From Nereida sp. MMG025 (GTDB lineage: Bacteria > Pseudomonadota > Alphaproteobacteria > Rhodobacterales > Rhodobacteraceae), in contig NZ_JAKFZN010000001.1 of assembly GCF_021654165.1 (NCBI RefSeq), positions 930,001-994,000 on the forward strand: DNA of 64,000 nt. Reading direction: 5' to 3'. The notes beneath the pieces are model-generated. The model was not told where the DNA came from. It worked only from the letters and a program-made list of their open reading frames with translations, and did no database searches. Positions 20,583-30,631 of the stretch are shown here, piece by piece (position 1 is the stretch's first letter; each line of letters starts with the position of its first letter). The translations under genes were made by a program, and so were the position numbers.

Positions 20583-21329
20583 TCAAGCAGCCTCTGGCTT
20601 TTTACCCATGATGATCATGGACAAGATGTCATCCTCGGTCACATCTTCCACACGTTCCGTACCAATCAGCTGGCCGTTTTTCATGACGCTGACACGGTCG
20701 CATAGCTCCAACATCTCGCGGGTGTCGTGGCTGATCAGGAAAATCCCAAGCCCTTGCTTTTTGAGTTCCTGGATCAGATCCGCAACCATCGCCGTTTCAT
20801 GCACACCCAGTGCGGCGGTGGGTTCATCCATAATCAGGATTTTGGCATTGAAATAGACAGCCCGCGCAATGGCCACCGATTGGCGCTGCCCACCAGACAA
20901 GGCGCTCACAGGCTCTTTGAGCTTTTTGAAATTGGGGTTCAGCCGTGCCATGATCTTGGCCGTTTCAGCCTCCATCCGCCCGTCGTCAACAAAGCCAAGG
21001 GCGTTCGTTAATTCGCGGCCCAAAAACAGATTGGACGCGGCATCAAGATTGTCTGCAAGCGCCAGCGTTTGATAGATCGTCTCGATGTTAAAGCGACGCG
21101 CATCGCGCGGGCTGCGGATGTCTGCAGGCTTGCCTTCAATCAGGATCTCGCCGCTGTCTTTTTGATAGGCACCAGACAGGATTTTGATCAACGTCGATTT
21201 GCCAGCCCCGTTGTGCCCCAACAGGCCCACCACCTCGCCTGCGTGCAAATCAAGGCTTACGTGATCTACCGCTTTGACCCCACCAAAGGAGATCGAAATG
21301 TCTTTCAACTCAACTAGAGGCGTGGCCAT
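20583..21329 (-). CDS. xylG: Sugar ABC transporter ATP-binding protein (xylose)
   Basis: ATPase of a CUT2-type xylose importer. Walker A GHNGAGKST near 37-45, signature LSGGQRQ, Walker B ILIMDEPTAALG, switch histidine in LISHD. It is 248 aa and so has a single ABC domain, whereas E. coli XylG carries two in about 510 aa; the short form is usual for alphaproteobacterial operons of this type and would act as a homodimer. Start and xylH stop overlap by 1 nt (TAATG). Confidence 0.93.
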   Translation of the reverse strand: MATPLVELKDISISFGGVKAVDHVSLDLHAGEVVGLLGHNGAGKSTLIKILSGAYQKDSGEILIEGKPADIRSPRDARRFNIETIYQTLALADNLDAASNLFLGRELTNALGFVDDGRMEAETAKIMARLNPNFKKLKEPVSALSGGQRQSVAIARAVYFNAKILIMDEPTAALGVHETAMVADLIQELKKQGLGIFLISHDTREMLELCDRVSVMKNGQLIGTERVEDVTEDDILSMIIMGKKPEAA

Positions 21330-22621
21330 TATTTCGCTCCTGTGCGTTTGCGATAAACGATGTCAATGAACACGGCTGCCACCAGAACAGCGCCAACAAC
21401 GATGTTTTGAAGCGGCGCATCCACGCCGACCATCGCCATGCCAGACTGCAGCGACTGCATGATCAGCGCGCCAAGGATCGCGCCATGGATGGTGCCAATG
21501 CCGCCTGCCAAAGCTGTGCCGCCAATGACGGCCGCCGCAATGACCCGAAGTTCATCCAATGTGCCGATGTCATTGGAGTGGTTGGTCAAACGCGCAGAGG
21601 CAACAACCGCCGATATCGCGCAAAGTGCTCCCATCAGGGCAAACACCTTGACCGTGAGCATACGGGTATTGATCCCAGAAAGCTCTGCCGCATCAGGGTT
21701 TCCCCCCGTCGCAAAGATATAGCGGCCAAGGCGCGTGCGCTTGGCGATAACGGTCATACCAATGGCAATCGCAATGAGCAGCAAGACCGAAATTGGCAGA
21801 CCGTAAGAGGCCGTAAACCCTTCGGGCATGTCCTCACCACGAGCCGCAAACATACGCGCCAAACGACGTTCCGGAATTTGGTAGCTATTGAGGGTCGCAA
21901 TGAAGCCGACAATCCCACCGGAAATCAGGGCGGCCATCGTGAATTCGGCCCAAAGGGGTTTGACTGCAAAGCCGTGGCTCAGCTTTGTGCGCCGCGACGA
22001 CCACAAGCCATACAAGGCAGCCAGAACAGCAACTGCGCCAAAAATCCAAGACCACGTTTCGCCCAAGGTCCCGTTAATACCGCCGAACTTCATAAAGGTC
22101 GGATCAAGTGGACCAATCGTCTGGCCGCTGGTCTGATACCAGCCGACATTGCGCCATACCAGCAACCCGCCAAGCGTTACGATGAAGGCAGGGATCGCCA
22201 TATAGCCCACAAGCCAGCCCTGAAAGGCGCCAATCACCGTGCCGATCACCACCCCAACGGCAATGGCAATCCACGGGGTCAAGGGATGGCCCAGACCGAT
22301 ACCAAGAATTTCGGGCAGCCATGCGGTTTGTGTCATGGCCATCGCCGCCGAACAGGTCGCAAGCAACGCACCGCAGGCAAGATCAATGTGGCGCGTGACG
22401 ATGATGAACACCATGCCAGTGGCCATGATTGCCACACTCACGGTCTGGATGGTCAGGTTGAAAATGTTGCGCGGGGTCAGAAACCGCCCATCGGTAAGCA
22501 GGTTGAACACCAGACAGATCAGGACAAAAGCGCCGATCATTCCAAGCAAACGTGTGTCCAGCTCGAGTGTTTGGATAAACGACTTGCGCTTGGGTGTAGC
22601 TGTATTGGTCACGTCAGACAT
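21329..22621 (-). CDS. xylH: Xylose ABC transporter permease
   Basis: 430-aa inner membrane permease of the ribose/xylose (BPD_transp_2) family with about ten hydrophobic segments. The conserved cytoplasmic loop appears as ATGGNPDAAELSGINTRMLTVKVF, and the C-terminal AVIGGTALAGGIGTIHGAILGAL is typical. The length and position between xylF and xylG identify it as XylH. The start at 22621 was chosen; an open extension to 22678 contains intergenic hairpin sequence. Confidence 0.94.
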   Translation of the reverse strand: MSDVTNTATPKRKSFIQTLELDTRLLGMIGAFVLICLVFNLLTDGRFLTPRNIFNLTIQTVSVAIMATGMVFIIVTRHIDLACGALLATCSAAMAMTQTAWLPEILGIGLGHPLTPWIAIAVGVVIGTVIGAFQGWLVGYMAIPAFIVTLGGLLVWRNVGWYQTSGQTIGPLDPTFMKFGGINGTLGETWSWIFGAVAVLAALYGLWSSRRTKLSHGFAVKPLWAEFTMAALISGGIVGFIATLNSYQIPERRLARMFAARGEDMPEGFTASYGLPISVLLLIAIAIGMTVIAKRTRLGRYIFATGGNPDAAELSGINTRMLTVKVFALMGALCAISAVVASARLTNHSNDIGTLDELRVIAAAVIGGTALAGGIGTIHGAILGALIMQSLQSGMAMVGVDAPLQNIVVGAVLVAAVFIDIVYRKRTGAK

Positions 22622-22664
22622 AGACGGTCGTCCCACAGATAAAAAATGAGAAAAGAAGAAGGGA

Positions 22665-22696
22665 TCCGCCCCAACCAAACATGCGGTCAGGGCGGA
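22665..22696 (-). terminator. Intercistronic hairpin between xylF and xylH
   Basis: 7-bp arms TCCGCCC and GGGCGGA with an 18-nt loop, starting 11 nt after the xylF stop. On the minus strand it is followed by a pyrimidine-rich run ending in six T. Such a partial terminator or mRNA-stabilising hairpin commonly lets the binding protein be made in excess over the permease. Confidence 0.55.
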
Positions 22697-22706
22697 ACAG
22701 GGAGCG

Positions 22707-23738
22707 TTAGTTACAAGGCGCAGGTCCGTTGGTCACACCTTGGCAAAGCTTGTCTTGGTCAATCCAGCCAGCATCTACAACAGCCGTCAGATTTGCAGCC
22801 GTCACAGGAACAGGCGCCAAAAACTTGGCCGTCATGGTTGTGCCACCCGGGCTGGTCCACTCGATTGCGCCGTCGACATTTTTCATCATGCCATCTTTGG
22901 CCAGCGCCACAGCAATCTCGCCTGCGGATTTGCCCAACTCGCGGGCGTCTTTCCAAACAGAAACAGTCTGTGTGCCTTTTGCGACGCGATTCAACGCAGC
23001 GTGGTCACCGTCTTGGCCAGACACTGGAATACCTTCCATGCCTTGCGCGGTGAGCGCGGCAACAGCGCCACCGGCGGTGCCGTCATTTGACGCCACAACA
23101 GCATCAACCTGGTTGTCCTGTGCGGTAAGGATTTGTTCCATATTGCGCTGTGCGTTCGCTGGCAGCCAACCATCGGTATAGGCCTCGGCAACAATCGTAA
23201 TATCGCCTGCATCAATCGCCGCTTGCAGAACCTCCTGCTGGCCGCCGCGCAGGAAATCTGCGTTTGGATCAGTGGGCGAGCCTTTGATCATCACGTAATT
23301 GCCTGTTGGCTGCGCTTCGAGAACGGCGCGCGCCTGCATCCGCCCAACCTCGACGTTGTCGAATGTCAGGTAAAATGCGCGTGGGTCCTCGATCAGGCGG
23401 TCATAGCCCACAACAGGGATGCCTTCGTCAGCAGCCGCTTGGACCGCTGGCCCGATGGCCGCGGCGTCTTGGGCCAGAATAATCAGGGCATCAACGCCCT
23501 GCGCGATCAGGCTTTCAACATCGGAAAGCTGCTTTGCAGAAGATGATTGAGCGTCTGCCGAAACATATGTGGCACCTGCCGCTTCCAACGCGCCCTTGAT
23601 AGCCGCTTCATCGGTTTTCCAGCGTTCTTCCTGAAAATTTGACCAGCTCACACCAACGGTGACACTGTGACCATCAGCCAATGCTGTGGTTGTTAATGCG
23701 GCCGTTGCAACTGCGGCCACTGCGAATACTTTACGCAT
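22707..23738 (-). CDS. xylF: Xylose-binding periplasmic protein
   Basis: 343-aa substrate-binding protein of the type I periplasmic family. Signal peptide residues 1-21 (ending ALA) after [18 protein letters not shown]; mature protein starts near [19 protein letters not shown], the ligand-binding entry strand of XylF. Later [10 protein letters not shown] and [13 protein letters not shown] are also typical. The ATG at 23738 has GGAGGAAACC just upstream. First gene of the xylose operon, divergent from xylR. Confidence 0.94.
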   Translation of the reverse strand: MRKVFAVAAVATAALTTTALADGHSVTVGVSWSNFQEERWKTDEAAIKGALEAAGATYVSADAQSSSAKQLSDVESLIAQGVDALIILAQDAAAIGPAVQAAADEGIPVVGYDRLIEDPRAFYLTFDNVEVGRMQARAVLEAQPTGNYVMIKGSPTDPNADFLRGGQQEVLQAAIDAGDITIVAEAYTDGWLPANAQRNMEQILTAQDNQVDAVVASNDGTAGGAVAALTAQGMEGIPVSGQDGDHAALNRVAKGTQTVSVWKDARELGKSAGEIAVALAKDGMMKNVDGAIEWTSPGGTTMTAKFLAPVPVTAANLTAVVDAGWIDQDKLCQGVTNGPAPCN

Positions 23739-23811
23739 AAGGTTTCCTCCCATTGTGCGTCCGTGGTTTGCCCACGGCGCGGACGTGTGTCCTGCGATCA
23801 GGGAAGTCGAA

Positions 23812-23834
23812 TTTATTTTATTTGTCAAAATAAA
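23812..23834. promoter_or_regulatory. Probable XylR operator
   Basis: Inverted repeat with 8-bp arms TTTATTTT (23812-23819) and AAAATAAA (23827-23834) around a 7-nt centre. It lies in the 248-nt xylF/xylR divergent region, 74 nt before the xylF start. AT-rich arms of this spacing are usual for ROK-family repressors. An extra AAAAATAAAAA stretch at about 23950-23960 may be a second half-site. Confidence 0.6.
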
Positions 23835-23986
23835 AAGACGCCGCGCTGCGGCGGAAATTCGTTCTGCAGTGCAAAATATCAGTGTTTTGACGTTTTTCTC
23901 TGGATTGTTCCTGAAAAATCAGTGCTGATGAAAGATATTACTACAATCGCAAAAATAAAAACACGAAGGTTCGCCTAGGTCCCGCA

Positions 23987-25252
23987 ATGTACGATGTCGA
24001 TAATGAGAACCCAGAAGCAGAATCGGGATGCGGTCCGATCTCTCAAAACGTGGGCGCGACGCCAAAGCCCCTTTTGCAACAAGCCTTCGAGGCTGTGCGC
24101 AGTGCGGGACATATCTCGCGCAAGGATCTGGCCGATCTGCTATCTGTCAGCCCTGCCTCTGTCACAACGCTCACCTCGGATCTAATCGCGAAAGGACTGC
24201 TTGCCGAAAGCACAGGCGCAAGACATACGCAGAACCAATCGGGACGTGGTCGCCCCAAAGTGGACCTGCATGTTGCCCGCGGCAACAGATTTGTCGTTGG
24301 GATCAAGCTCGGTGACAATGCACACACAGCGGTGCTAACGGACCTTGCCGGTCGGCGATATGGCACCGCGACCCTTGCCAGCCCGAACAAGAAACAGAAC
24401 CTCACAACGCTTTTGGGCCAAGCACGACAAGTGTTGGACATGGTCCTTACCGATGCGGGCGTCACCCACGCGGATTGCCGTGCCGTCGGTGTGGGCATTC
24501 CTGGTGTGGTTGATTTCGAAATGGGTGTGATGGCATGGTCCCCGATCGTCGAAGACACAAATGTTGATCTGCGCACGCAAGCCACAGATGCCTTGGGCCT
24601 TCCAACGATTGTCGACAATGATGCCAATGTTCTTACTCTTGCCGAACTTTGGTTCGGTGCGGGGCGCACCATGTCGGATTTTGCAGTGGTCTCCATCGAA
24701 AACGGGGTTGGCATGGGGGTTGTTTTGCACAACTCGCTGTTTCGCGGCGCGATGGGTCTGGGGCTGGAGCTTGGACATACCAAAGTGCAGTTGGATGGTG
24801 CCTTGTGCCGGTGTGGCCAACGTGGCTGTCTGGAAGCCTATTTGGCCGACTACGCGCTGGCCAGAGAAGCGGCCACAGCGTTGCAACAATCCCATTGTGC
24901 GCTTCAATCTGAACGAGACATGCTCGAACAACTTTATGCCCAAGCCAAGGGCGGGAACGAAGCCGCCCATATGATTTTCCTTAGGGCGGGACGGTTCTTG
25001 GCGCTTGGTCTGGCCAATATCGTTCAGCTTTTTGACCCCCAACGGATTATCCTAAGCGGCGACCGCGTGCTGTATGATTACTTCTTTCCCGAAGCTATTA
25101 TGAGCGAAATGCAAAAGCTCACCCTTAACAACAACCGCCCCCCCACCCCGATCGAGGCCCATGCCTGGGGCGATCTGGTCTGGGCACAAGGTGCGATGGC
25201 GTTAGCGCTCGATCACGTCACGCAAACACTTTTTGCCAAGGCAGACGCGTGA
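23987..25252 (+). CDS. xylR: ROK-family xylose operon regulator
   Basis: 421 aa. Winged helix-turn-helix at about 36-72 (ISRKDLADLLSVSPASVT), then a ROK sugar-kinase-like domain. The zinc site is ELGHT (His264) with CRCGQRGC (Cys274, 276, 281). It is divergent from the xylose genes and so almost certainly their repressor, released by xylose. VDNDANVLTLAE replaces the usual glucokinase substrate loop, as in other regulators. The next gene starts within its stop codon. Confidence 0.92.
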   Translation: MYDVDNENPEAESGCGPISQNVGATPKPLLQQAFEAVRSAGHISRKDLADLLSVSPASVTTLTSDLIAKGLLAESTGARHTQNQSGRGRPKVDLHVARGNRFVVGIKLGDNAHTAVLTDLAGRRYGTATLASPNKKQNLTTLLGQARQVLDMVLTDAGVTHADCRAVGVGIPGVVDFEMGVMAWSPIVEDTNVDLRTQATDALGLPTIVDNDANVLTLAELWFGAGRTMSDFAVVSIENGVGMGVVLHNSLFRGAMGLGLELGHTKVQLDGALCRCGQRGCLEAYLADYALAREAATALQQSHCALQSERDMLEQLYAQAKGGNEAAHMIFLRAGRFLALGLANIVQLFDPQRIILSGDRVLYDYFFPEAIMSEMQKLTLNNNRPPTPIEAHAWGDLVWAQGAMALALDHVTQTLFAKADA

Positions 25253-26742
25253 TGGTCTTTCGCCTTGGCGCATTGCTGGTTTTGGCCGCCTCAGCCTTAC
25301 ATGCAGGCGAGCCGCTGCGAACTGGCGTGGCATTTGATCACCTTTCAAACACCTTGCCACATCACAGCTATGTCGGCGGGTGGGAGCATTTTGTCGGCGG
25401 CGGCGTGGCTGTTTTTGATTGTAACAGTGATGACTTGCCCGAGATCGCCATCGCGGGCGGCACAGATAAGGTGCAGCTATTCCAAAACCGCGGCGAGATG
25501 GCGTTTCAGCCTGCGCCGTTGCCACCCATCACAGGCGCAACCGGGCTTTATCCGATCGACATGGATGGCGATGCGATACTCGACCTGTTTGTTTTACGTG
25601 TCGGCCAGAATATAGCGTTAAAAGGCGATGGCGCGTGCGGCTTCACCACATTGGATATGGGCATAGACTGGCCCGATGGATGGAGCACCGCATTCAGCGC
25701 AATTTGGATGCCGGGCGACGACCACCCTACATTGATTGTCGGGAATTATGTCGACCGCAGCAACCCCGATGGTCCGTTTGAAGCCTGCGACGACAACGTG
25801 ATTTTACGGCCCTCTGATGACGGTGCATGGCAGGCCAACGCATTAACCCCGGGTTTCTGTCCGCTTTCTGCCCTTGCCTATTTCAACGCTGATGGCACGC
25901 CATTGCTGCGCCTTTCGAATGATCGGCACTATTACGTGCGCGACGGCTATGAGCAGCTTTATGACCTCAGCGCCCGCCGCTTTTTAGGAGCGGAGGATGG
26001 ATTTCCCAAGGTGTCGCTGTGGGGTATGGGCATCGCGCAACGCGATGTGACGGGGGATGGCCATGCGGACGTCATGTTGACGTCGATGGGTGATCAGCTT
26101 TTGCAGTTGGGCGCAGCTGACGGTAGCTTTACCGCGGCCCCCTACGAGATTGGCACCTATGCGCAGCGCCCTCACGTTGGCGATGATGGACGCCCGTCCA
26201 CGGGATGGCATGCCCAGTTTGGTGATATTGATAATGATGGATTGAACGACCTGTTCATCGCAAAAGGCAATGTGGACCAGATGCCTGGCATGGCGATGCA
26301 AGACCCCAATAACCTACTTAGACAGACAAGCGATGGCTCGTTTGAAGAGATCAGCGCGATGGTCGGTGTTGCAACCACAGACCGCTCGCGCGGTGCCGCC
26401 CTTGCGGATTTGGATAATGATGGGCGCCTTGATCTGGTGGTCGTCAACAGGCGTGCCCCGCTCGAACTTTACCGCAATGCAACCGCGCCGTCGGGCAATT
26501 GGCTCAAGATCGATTTGCGGCAACCGCAAGGCAACCGCTTTGGCATTGGCGCTCAGGTAAAAGTGGGACGGCAAGCGCAACAGCGCACCATCGGTGGCGG
26601 CCATGCGGGTGGTCAGATGGTGCCGCTTCATTTTGGGTTGGGGCAACAAGCGCGGGTCAAAGTGCAGGTCGTCTGGCCAGACGGGTTTGTAACGGATCTG
26701 GGGATCGTGGACAGCAATCAAACCCTAACGGTCAATCGGTAG
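25252..26742 (+). CDS. Secreted FG-GAP/VCBS repeat protein with C-terminal ASPIC/UnbV domain
   Basis: 496 aa, CRTAC1-like. Signal peptide in residues 1-18. The body has repeated calcium-type loops (DMDGDAILDLF, DVTGDGHADV, DIDNDGLNDLF, DLDNDGRLDLV), predicting a beta-propeller. The C-terminal ASPIC/UnbV part runs from NRFGIGAQVKV to VQVVWPDG. The ATG at 25252 overlaps the xylR stop (TGATG); a GTG one codon earlier is possible. Function of the family is unknown. The end overlaps the convergent di-heme peroxidase gene by 18 nt. Translational coupling to xylR is unusual for a secreted protein. Confidence 0.88.
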   Translation: MVFRLGALLVLAASALHAGEPLRTGVAFDHLSNTLPHHSYVGGWEHFVGGGVAVFDCNSDDLPEIAIAGGTDKVQLFQNRGEMAFQPAPLPPITGATGLYPIDMDGDAILDLFVLRVGQNIALKGDGACGFTTLDMGIDWPDGWSTAFSAIWMPGDDHPTLIVGNYVDRSNPDGPFEACDDNVILRPSDDGAWQANALTPGFCPLSALAYFNADGTPLLRLSNDRHYYVRDGYEQLYDLSARRFLGAEDGFPKVSLWGMGIAQRDVTGDGHADVMLTSMGDQLLQLGAADGSFTAAPYEIGTYAQRPHVGDDGRPSTGWHAQFGDIDNDGLNDLFIAKGNVDQMPGMAMQDPNNLLRQTSDGSFEEISAMVGVATTDRSRGAALADLDNDGRLDLVVVNRRAPLELYRNATAPSGNWLKIDLRQPQGNRFGIGAQVKVGRQAQQRTIGGGHAGGQMVPLHFGLGQQARVKVQVVWPDGFVTDLGIVDSNQTLTVNR

Positions 26743-28029
26743 TCCACTGGGCACCGATGCAGGAATACCAAGCCGCCCGTCCAATGCGGTTTGGTCTGTC
26801 AGCGTTTGTAAAAAAGCGACCAGACGTTCAATCTCTTTCGCATCTAGTTCAGGCAAGGTCACTGCCGAAGCGGCGATACCTGCAATCTGATCAGGATCAT
26901 CCAGAACACGCCAATCCTGCGCATCCATCGCTGGCAGTGTTGCGAGTGATCGGTCATAGGCGCTGATCGCAGGGCGCGCGCCTTGGTGCGCTTTGAGGAA
27001 CGAAATAATATCTGGATAAGCGCCTGTATGCCCATAGGGTGCCGTGGCCATCACATTGCGCAACGATGGCGTGCGAAACGCATAGGCATCGCGCAATTTT
27101 CCTGTTACGCGCATCCGCCCGTCATCGCGGGCATGGCGTTCAAAACGCGCTGCCTTGCCCGGACCAAATTGGGGTTGGCCAACAGCGTGAAATCCGTGAT
27201 CCGTTTGAAACGGCCCTGCGTGGCAACTGGCACATTTTGCGTCAAATACCTCAAGACCCTGCTGTGCGCGGTCGGGCAACTTGGTTTCTGACCGCAAATA
27301 CGCATCATAAAGACTGCTATCAGACCGCCATTCGAACGCGATGAATTCAGCAATAGCATTGGAGATGTCGGTGAAATGAATATCGGCGCGGTCAGGATAT
27401 GCGACCGCAAACATCTGCCGATAACGCGGGATCGCCGCGACACGGTCTGACAAAATATCCCACGCGCCGCCGTCGCCTGTAATCCGCCCTGTGCGCACGG
27501 CTTTGGACACATCATTCTCGCTGTAGTGCCCTGCCATTTCATCGGCTGATAAAACGGGAAACATGGTTTGCGCAGACAGCAAGCTGTCAAACCCTGCCTC
27601 CATCTCGGCCCCCATGGGGGTGCGCAGTCCGCTGTCTCGCGTCGGATCCGCTTCGATGCGCCCGTCATGGAACATGACCGTGAACTCACGTGCACCAAGG
27701 TTGAAAAGAGCGGGTGAATGGCGCGGAATACGTTGCTCTGGCGGATTTGTCGGATCAATGATGCGATCTGGTCCAAGCCCGATCCCCCCTTCACCAATCC
27801 CCAATGACAGCCCATCGCTGGTCGCGTGTTTGGGGTGGTGGCAGGTCGCACAACTGATGTTGCGGTTGCCAGACAGGATCGGGTCATAAAATAACAATTG
27901 GCCCAAGCGCGCTGCATCCATGTTAACAGGCGCAAAATCAGCGTCTGTCAGCGCACCGTCAGCCCAGGCTGGCCCTGCAACGAATGCCGCGATGATGGCC
28001 GCCTTGCGGATCACTTTCCCAGACACCAT
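26725..28029 (-). CDS. MauG/CcpA-like di-heme cytochrome c peroxidase family protein
   Basis: 434-aa periplasmic protein with a signal peptide ending AWA. Two heme c motifs: CATCH at 60-64 and CASCH at 266-270. Other family elements are [14 protein letters not shown] and RHSPALFNL near the first heme, and [21 protein letters not shown] near the second. It could reduce peroxide or oxidise a protein partner; sequence alone does not decide. Its start overlaps the argF stop by 19 nt on the same strand, and its end overlaps the convergent UnbV gene. Confidence 0.88.
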   Translation of the reverse strand: MVSGKVIRKAAIIAAFVAGPAWADGALTDADFAPVNMDAARLGQLLFYDPILSGNRNISCATCHHPKHATSDGLSLGIGEGGIGLGPDRIIDPTNPPEQRIPRHSPALFNLGAREFTVMFHDGRIEADPTRDSGLRTPMGAEMEAGFDSLLSAQTMFPVLSADEMAGHYSENDVSKAVRTGRITGDGGAWDILSDRVAAIPRYRQMFAVAYPDRADIHFTDISNAIAEFIAFEWRSDSSLYDAYLRSETKLPDRAQQGLEVFDAKCASCHAGPFQTDHGFHAVGQPQFGPGKAARFERHARDDGRMRVTGKLRDAYAFRTPSLRNVMATAPYGHTGAYPDIISFLKAHQGARPAISAYDRSLATLPAMDAQDWRVLDDPDQIAGIAASAVTLPELDAKEIERLVAFLQTLTDQTALDGRLGIPASVPSGLPIDR

Positions 28030-28937
28030 CGCATGATGGCCTTTTGCGCATGCAGTCGGTTTTCGGCTTCATCGAATACCACCGACTGCGGGCCATCCAG
28101 CACAGCGTCCGTAATTTCCTCGCCGCGGTGCGCGGGCAAGCAATGCATCACCAAAGCATCTTTGGGGGCGGATTTCATCAACGCCTCATTCACCTGATAG
28201 GGCCGCAACAAATTGTGGCGCCGCTGGCGCGAACTTTCGGCGTCCCCCATCGAGACCCATGTGTCGGTCACCACCAGATCTGCATCGGCAACGGCTTTGG
28301 ACGGATCACGCTCTATGCGCACGTCGCAGCCGGCGCTGCGCGCGAGGTCCAGCAAACCGGAACTTGGATCAAGCTGCTGTGGACCCGCAAAAGTAAAATC
28401 AAAGCCAAAGCTGGCCGCAGCATGCAAGAAACTTTGCGCAACATTGTTCCCGTCGCCCATCCAGACAACGCGCTTGCCTTTGATCGGACCACGATGTTCT
28501 TCGAATGTCATGACATCGGCCATCAGTTGGCAAGGATGCGATGTGTCGGTCAGCCCGTTGATCACAGGAACGGTCGCATGTTCTGCCATTTCCAGCAAAA
28601 TATCTTCGCCAAAGGTGCGGATCATAATCAGATCAACATACCGCGACAGGACACGTGCCGTATCCGCAATGGTTTCACCGTGGCCAAGCTGCATATCTGC
28701 GCCCGACAACACCATCGACGTGCCCCCCATTTGCCGCACACCGACATCAAAGCTGATGCGGGTACGGGTCGATGGTTTCTCAAAGATCAGAGCAACCACA
28801 TGACCTGCAAGCGGCAGGCTGTCATCGGGTGTTCCTTTGGGGCGATCCCCGCGCGCATCTTTCATCGCTTGGGCTTGATTCAGAATGGCGCGCAGGTCGG
28901 CGGCATCCGTTTTGTGAAGGTCAAGAAAATGGGTCAT
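28011..28937 (-). CDS. argF: Ornithine carbamoyltransferase
   Basis: Makes citrulline from ornithine and carbamoyl phosphate, the step after argD in arginine synthesis. 308 aa. Carbamoyl phosphate loop STRTR at 56-60, HPCQ, the ornithine-binding DTWVSMG, and MHCLPAHRG with the catalytic cysteine are intact. It lies 27 nt downstream of argD on the same strand, forming an operon. carB, whose product supplies carbamoyl phosphate, is also in the window at 51 kb. Confidence 0.97.
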   Translation of the reverse strand: MTHFLDLHKTDAADLRAILNQAQAMKDARGDRPKGTPDDSLPLAGHVVALIFEKPSTRTRISFDVGVRQMGGTSMVLSGADMQLGHGETIADTARVLSRYVDLIMIRTFGEDILLEMAEHATVPVINGLTDTSHPCQLMADVMTFEEHRGPIKGKRVVWMGDGNNVAQSFLHAAASFGFDFTFAGPQQLDPSSGLLDLARSAGCDVRIERDPSKAVADADLVVTDTWVSMGDAESSRQRRHNLLRPYQVNEALMKSAPKDALVMHCLPAHRGEEITDAVLDGPQSVVFDEAENRLHAQKAIMRWCLGK

Positions 28938-28964
28938 GTCAGTATGTCTCGTATGAATTTTGCG

Positions 28965-30137
28965 TTATGCAACAAGGCTTTGGGCCGCGCGGTCAAGCCG
29001 TGCGACAGCCTCGGCGATATCGCTGTCAGGAATGTTTAAGGCTGGCAACAGGCGCACCACGTTGTCCGCAGCGGGCACCGTCAGGATTTCCGCGTCATAG
29101 CAGGCGGCGATCACATCCGTGTTTGGCATCTTACATTTAATGCCAAGCATCAGGCCAACACCGCGGACACACTCAAACACATCGGGATATGAAGCAATCA
29201 CCCCCTCAAGCTTTTGACGCAGCATCCCTGCCTTGCGGCTTACGTCTTCCAGAAAATCAGTGTCTGCTATGTGCTGCAGAACCGCAACGCCCACAGCGCA
29301 CCCCAAAGGATTGCCGCCATAGGTGCTTCCATGCGTGCCTGCGGTCATCCCGCTTGCGGCATGTTCCGTGGCAAGCACACAGCCGATCGGGAACCCCCCG
29401 CCGATGCCTTTGGCGACCATCATGATATCGGGCGCAATACCCGACCATTCATGTGCAAAAAGCTTGCCCGTGCGCCCGACCCCACATTGGACCTCGTCCA
29501 AGATCAGCAGCGTGCCAGTGGCATCACAGAGATCGCGCAGCCCCTTCAGGCATTGATCGGGAACCGGGATAATGCCGCCCTCACCAAGCACGGGCTCTAG
29601 AATAACAGCGCAGGTTTTGTCCGTGATTGCCGCGTTCAGCGCCTCATGATCGCCAAACGGCAAATGGGTGAAACCCGGCAAAAGCGGGCCAAAACCCTTG
29701 GTCATTTTTTCCGATCCTGCGGCAGCGATGCCAGCGGCGGACCGCCCGTGAAACGACCCCTCAAACGCGATGATCTCGGTCCGTTCAGGCTGTCCTGCGT
29801 CATAGAAATGCTTGCGCGCCATCTTGACCGCCAACTCGCAGGCTTCGGTGCCAGAGTTGCACATGAAAACCGTATCCGCGAAGGTCTGTGACACCAGCGC
29901 ATCCGCCAGCTCTGTCTGTTTGGGGATATTGTAGAGGTTGGACGTGTGCCAAAGACTGTGCGCCTGATCGACAAGCGCCTTGGTCAGATCAGGATGTGCA
30001 TGACCTAGGGAATTTACCGCGATGCCAGCCCCCATGTCCAAAAAACGTCGCCCATCTGCCTCTGTCAGCCAGCTGCCTTCCCCTTTGACAAATGTCAAAG
30101 GCGCACGGTTGTAGGTGGGCAAAATGCTCGGGATCAT
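28965..30137 (-). CDS. argD: Acetylornithine aminotransferase
   Basis: PLP-dependent class III aminotransferase, 390 aa. LTFVKGEGSWL and GAGIAVNSLGHAHP open the fold; HTSNLY, NSGTEACE, and LDEVQCGVGRTG precede the PLP lysine in MMVAKGIGGG. The argF linkage settles the acetylornithine role over other transaminases. The start at 30137 has AAGGACA 8 nt upstream; the open frame to 30191 has none. Confidence 0.95.
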   Translation of the reverse strand: MIPSILPTYNRAPLTFVKGEGSWLTEADGRRFLDMGAGIAVNSLGHAHPDLTKALVDQAHSLWHTSNLYNIPKQTELADALVSQTFADTVFMCNSGTEACELAVKMARKHFYDAGQPERTEIIAFEGSFHGRSAAGIAAAGSEKMTKGFGPLLPGFTHLPFGDHEALNAAITDKTCAVILEPVLGEGGIIPVPDQCLKGLRDLCDATGTLLILDEVQCGVGRTGKLFAHEWSGIAPDIMMVAKGIGGGFPIGCVLATEHAASGMTAGTHGSTYGGNPLGCAVGVAVLQHIADTDFLEDVSRKAGMLRQKLEGVIASYPDVFECVRGVGLMLGIKCKMPNTDVIAACYDAEILTVPAADNVVRLLPALNIPDSDIAEAVARLDRAAQSLVA

Positions 30138-30599
30138 GTCAGAGGTGTCCTTATGGGTCTTGAGCCAACAGTGGTGTCGTCGTGCCACCAAGCTGTCAAG
30201 TAAATGTGGGAAAAGAACCGCTGCTGATATGGATCCATATCAGCCAGAAGCGTATCAAAGGCCTTATCGGCGTCGGAGACGGAGCGCGGTGTTCATAGCC
30301 TGCGCATAAAATGAGAAGTCGCGTCTGTCCAGTTCATTTTCCATTAAACCTTTTTTGGCAATCTGTGGGCATGACAACGACAACTGCGATTCTGATCGGT
30401 ATTCTTTTTTGCGTATGGGTGCGCAGGCGTATGCGCCTTCGCGCCCGGCTACTGGACATCACTTATGAAACCAGACCCGTAGAAGGGGCACGATACGGGC
30501 TGAAGCCTGTTGGTGGACACCGGACATCGAAGGGCCGCGGCACGGCACCAAGCAAATATCGCTTGCACATTCCTAGGCAAATACGGCACGCCCCTTGGG
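30138..30599. other. 462-nt region between argD and the EamA gene
   Basis: Holds the argD promoter on the minus strand, a perfect 22-bp palindrome at 30223-30244, and a weak plus-strand small frame at 30371-30631. No other feature was recognised. Confidence 0.4.
30223..30244. promoter_or_regulatory. Perfect 22-bp palindrome upstream of argD
   Basis: Arm GCTGATATGGA followed directly by its exact complement. It is 86-107 nt upstream of the argD start. The symmetry without a loop suits a dimeric DNA-binding protein better than an RNA hairpin. It does not resemble the ArgR consensus I know. Confidence 0.45.
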
Positions 30600-30631
30600 A
30601 TGACCCAGATCCGCCCTCTCTCAGTCGATAG
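30371..30631 (+). CDS. Possible small membrane protein
   Basis: 86-codon frame starting at an ATG at 30371. It has one hydrophobic segment (AILIGILFCVWV) followed by a long basic, proline-rich tail without clear structure. It overlaps the start of the EamA gene by 32 nt in another frame. Ribosome-binding support is weak (GTGGG). It may be spurious. Confidence 0.25.
   Translation: MTTTTAILIGILFCVWVRRRMRLRARLLDITYETRPVEGARYGLKPVGGHRTSKGRGTAPSKYRLHIPRQIRHAPWDDPDPPSLSR

Noticed and set aside
21407-22642. 411-codon open frame antisense to xylH
   Set aside because: Very rich in arginine and histidine, as expected for the complement of membrane helices; xylH is clear.
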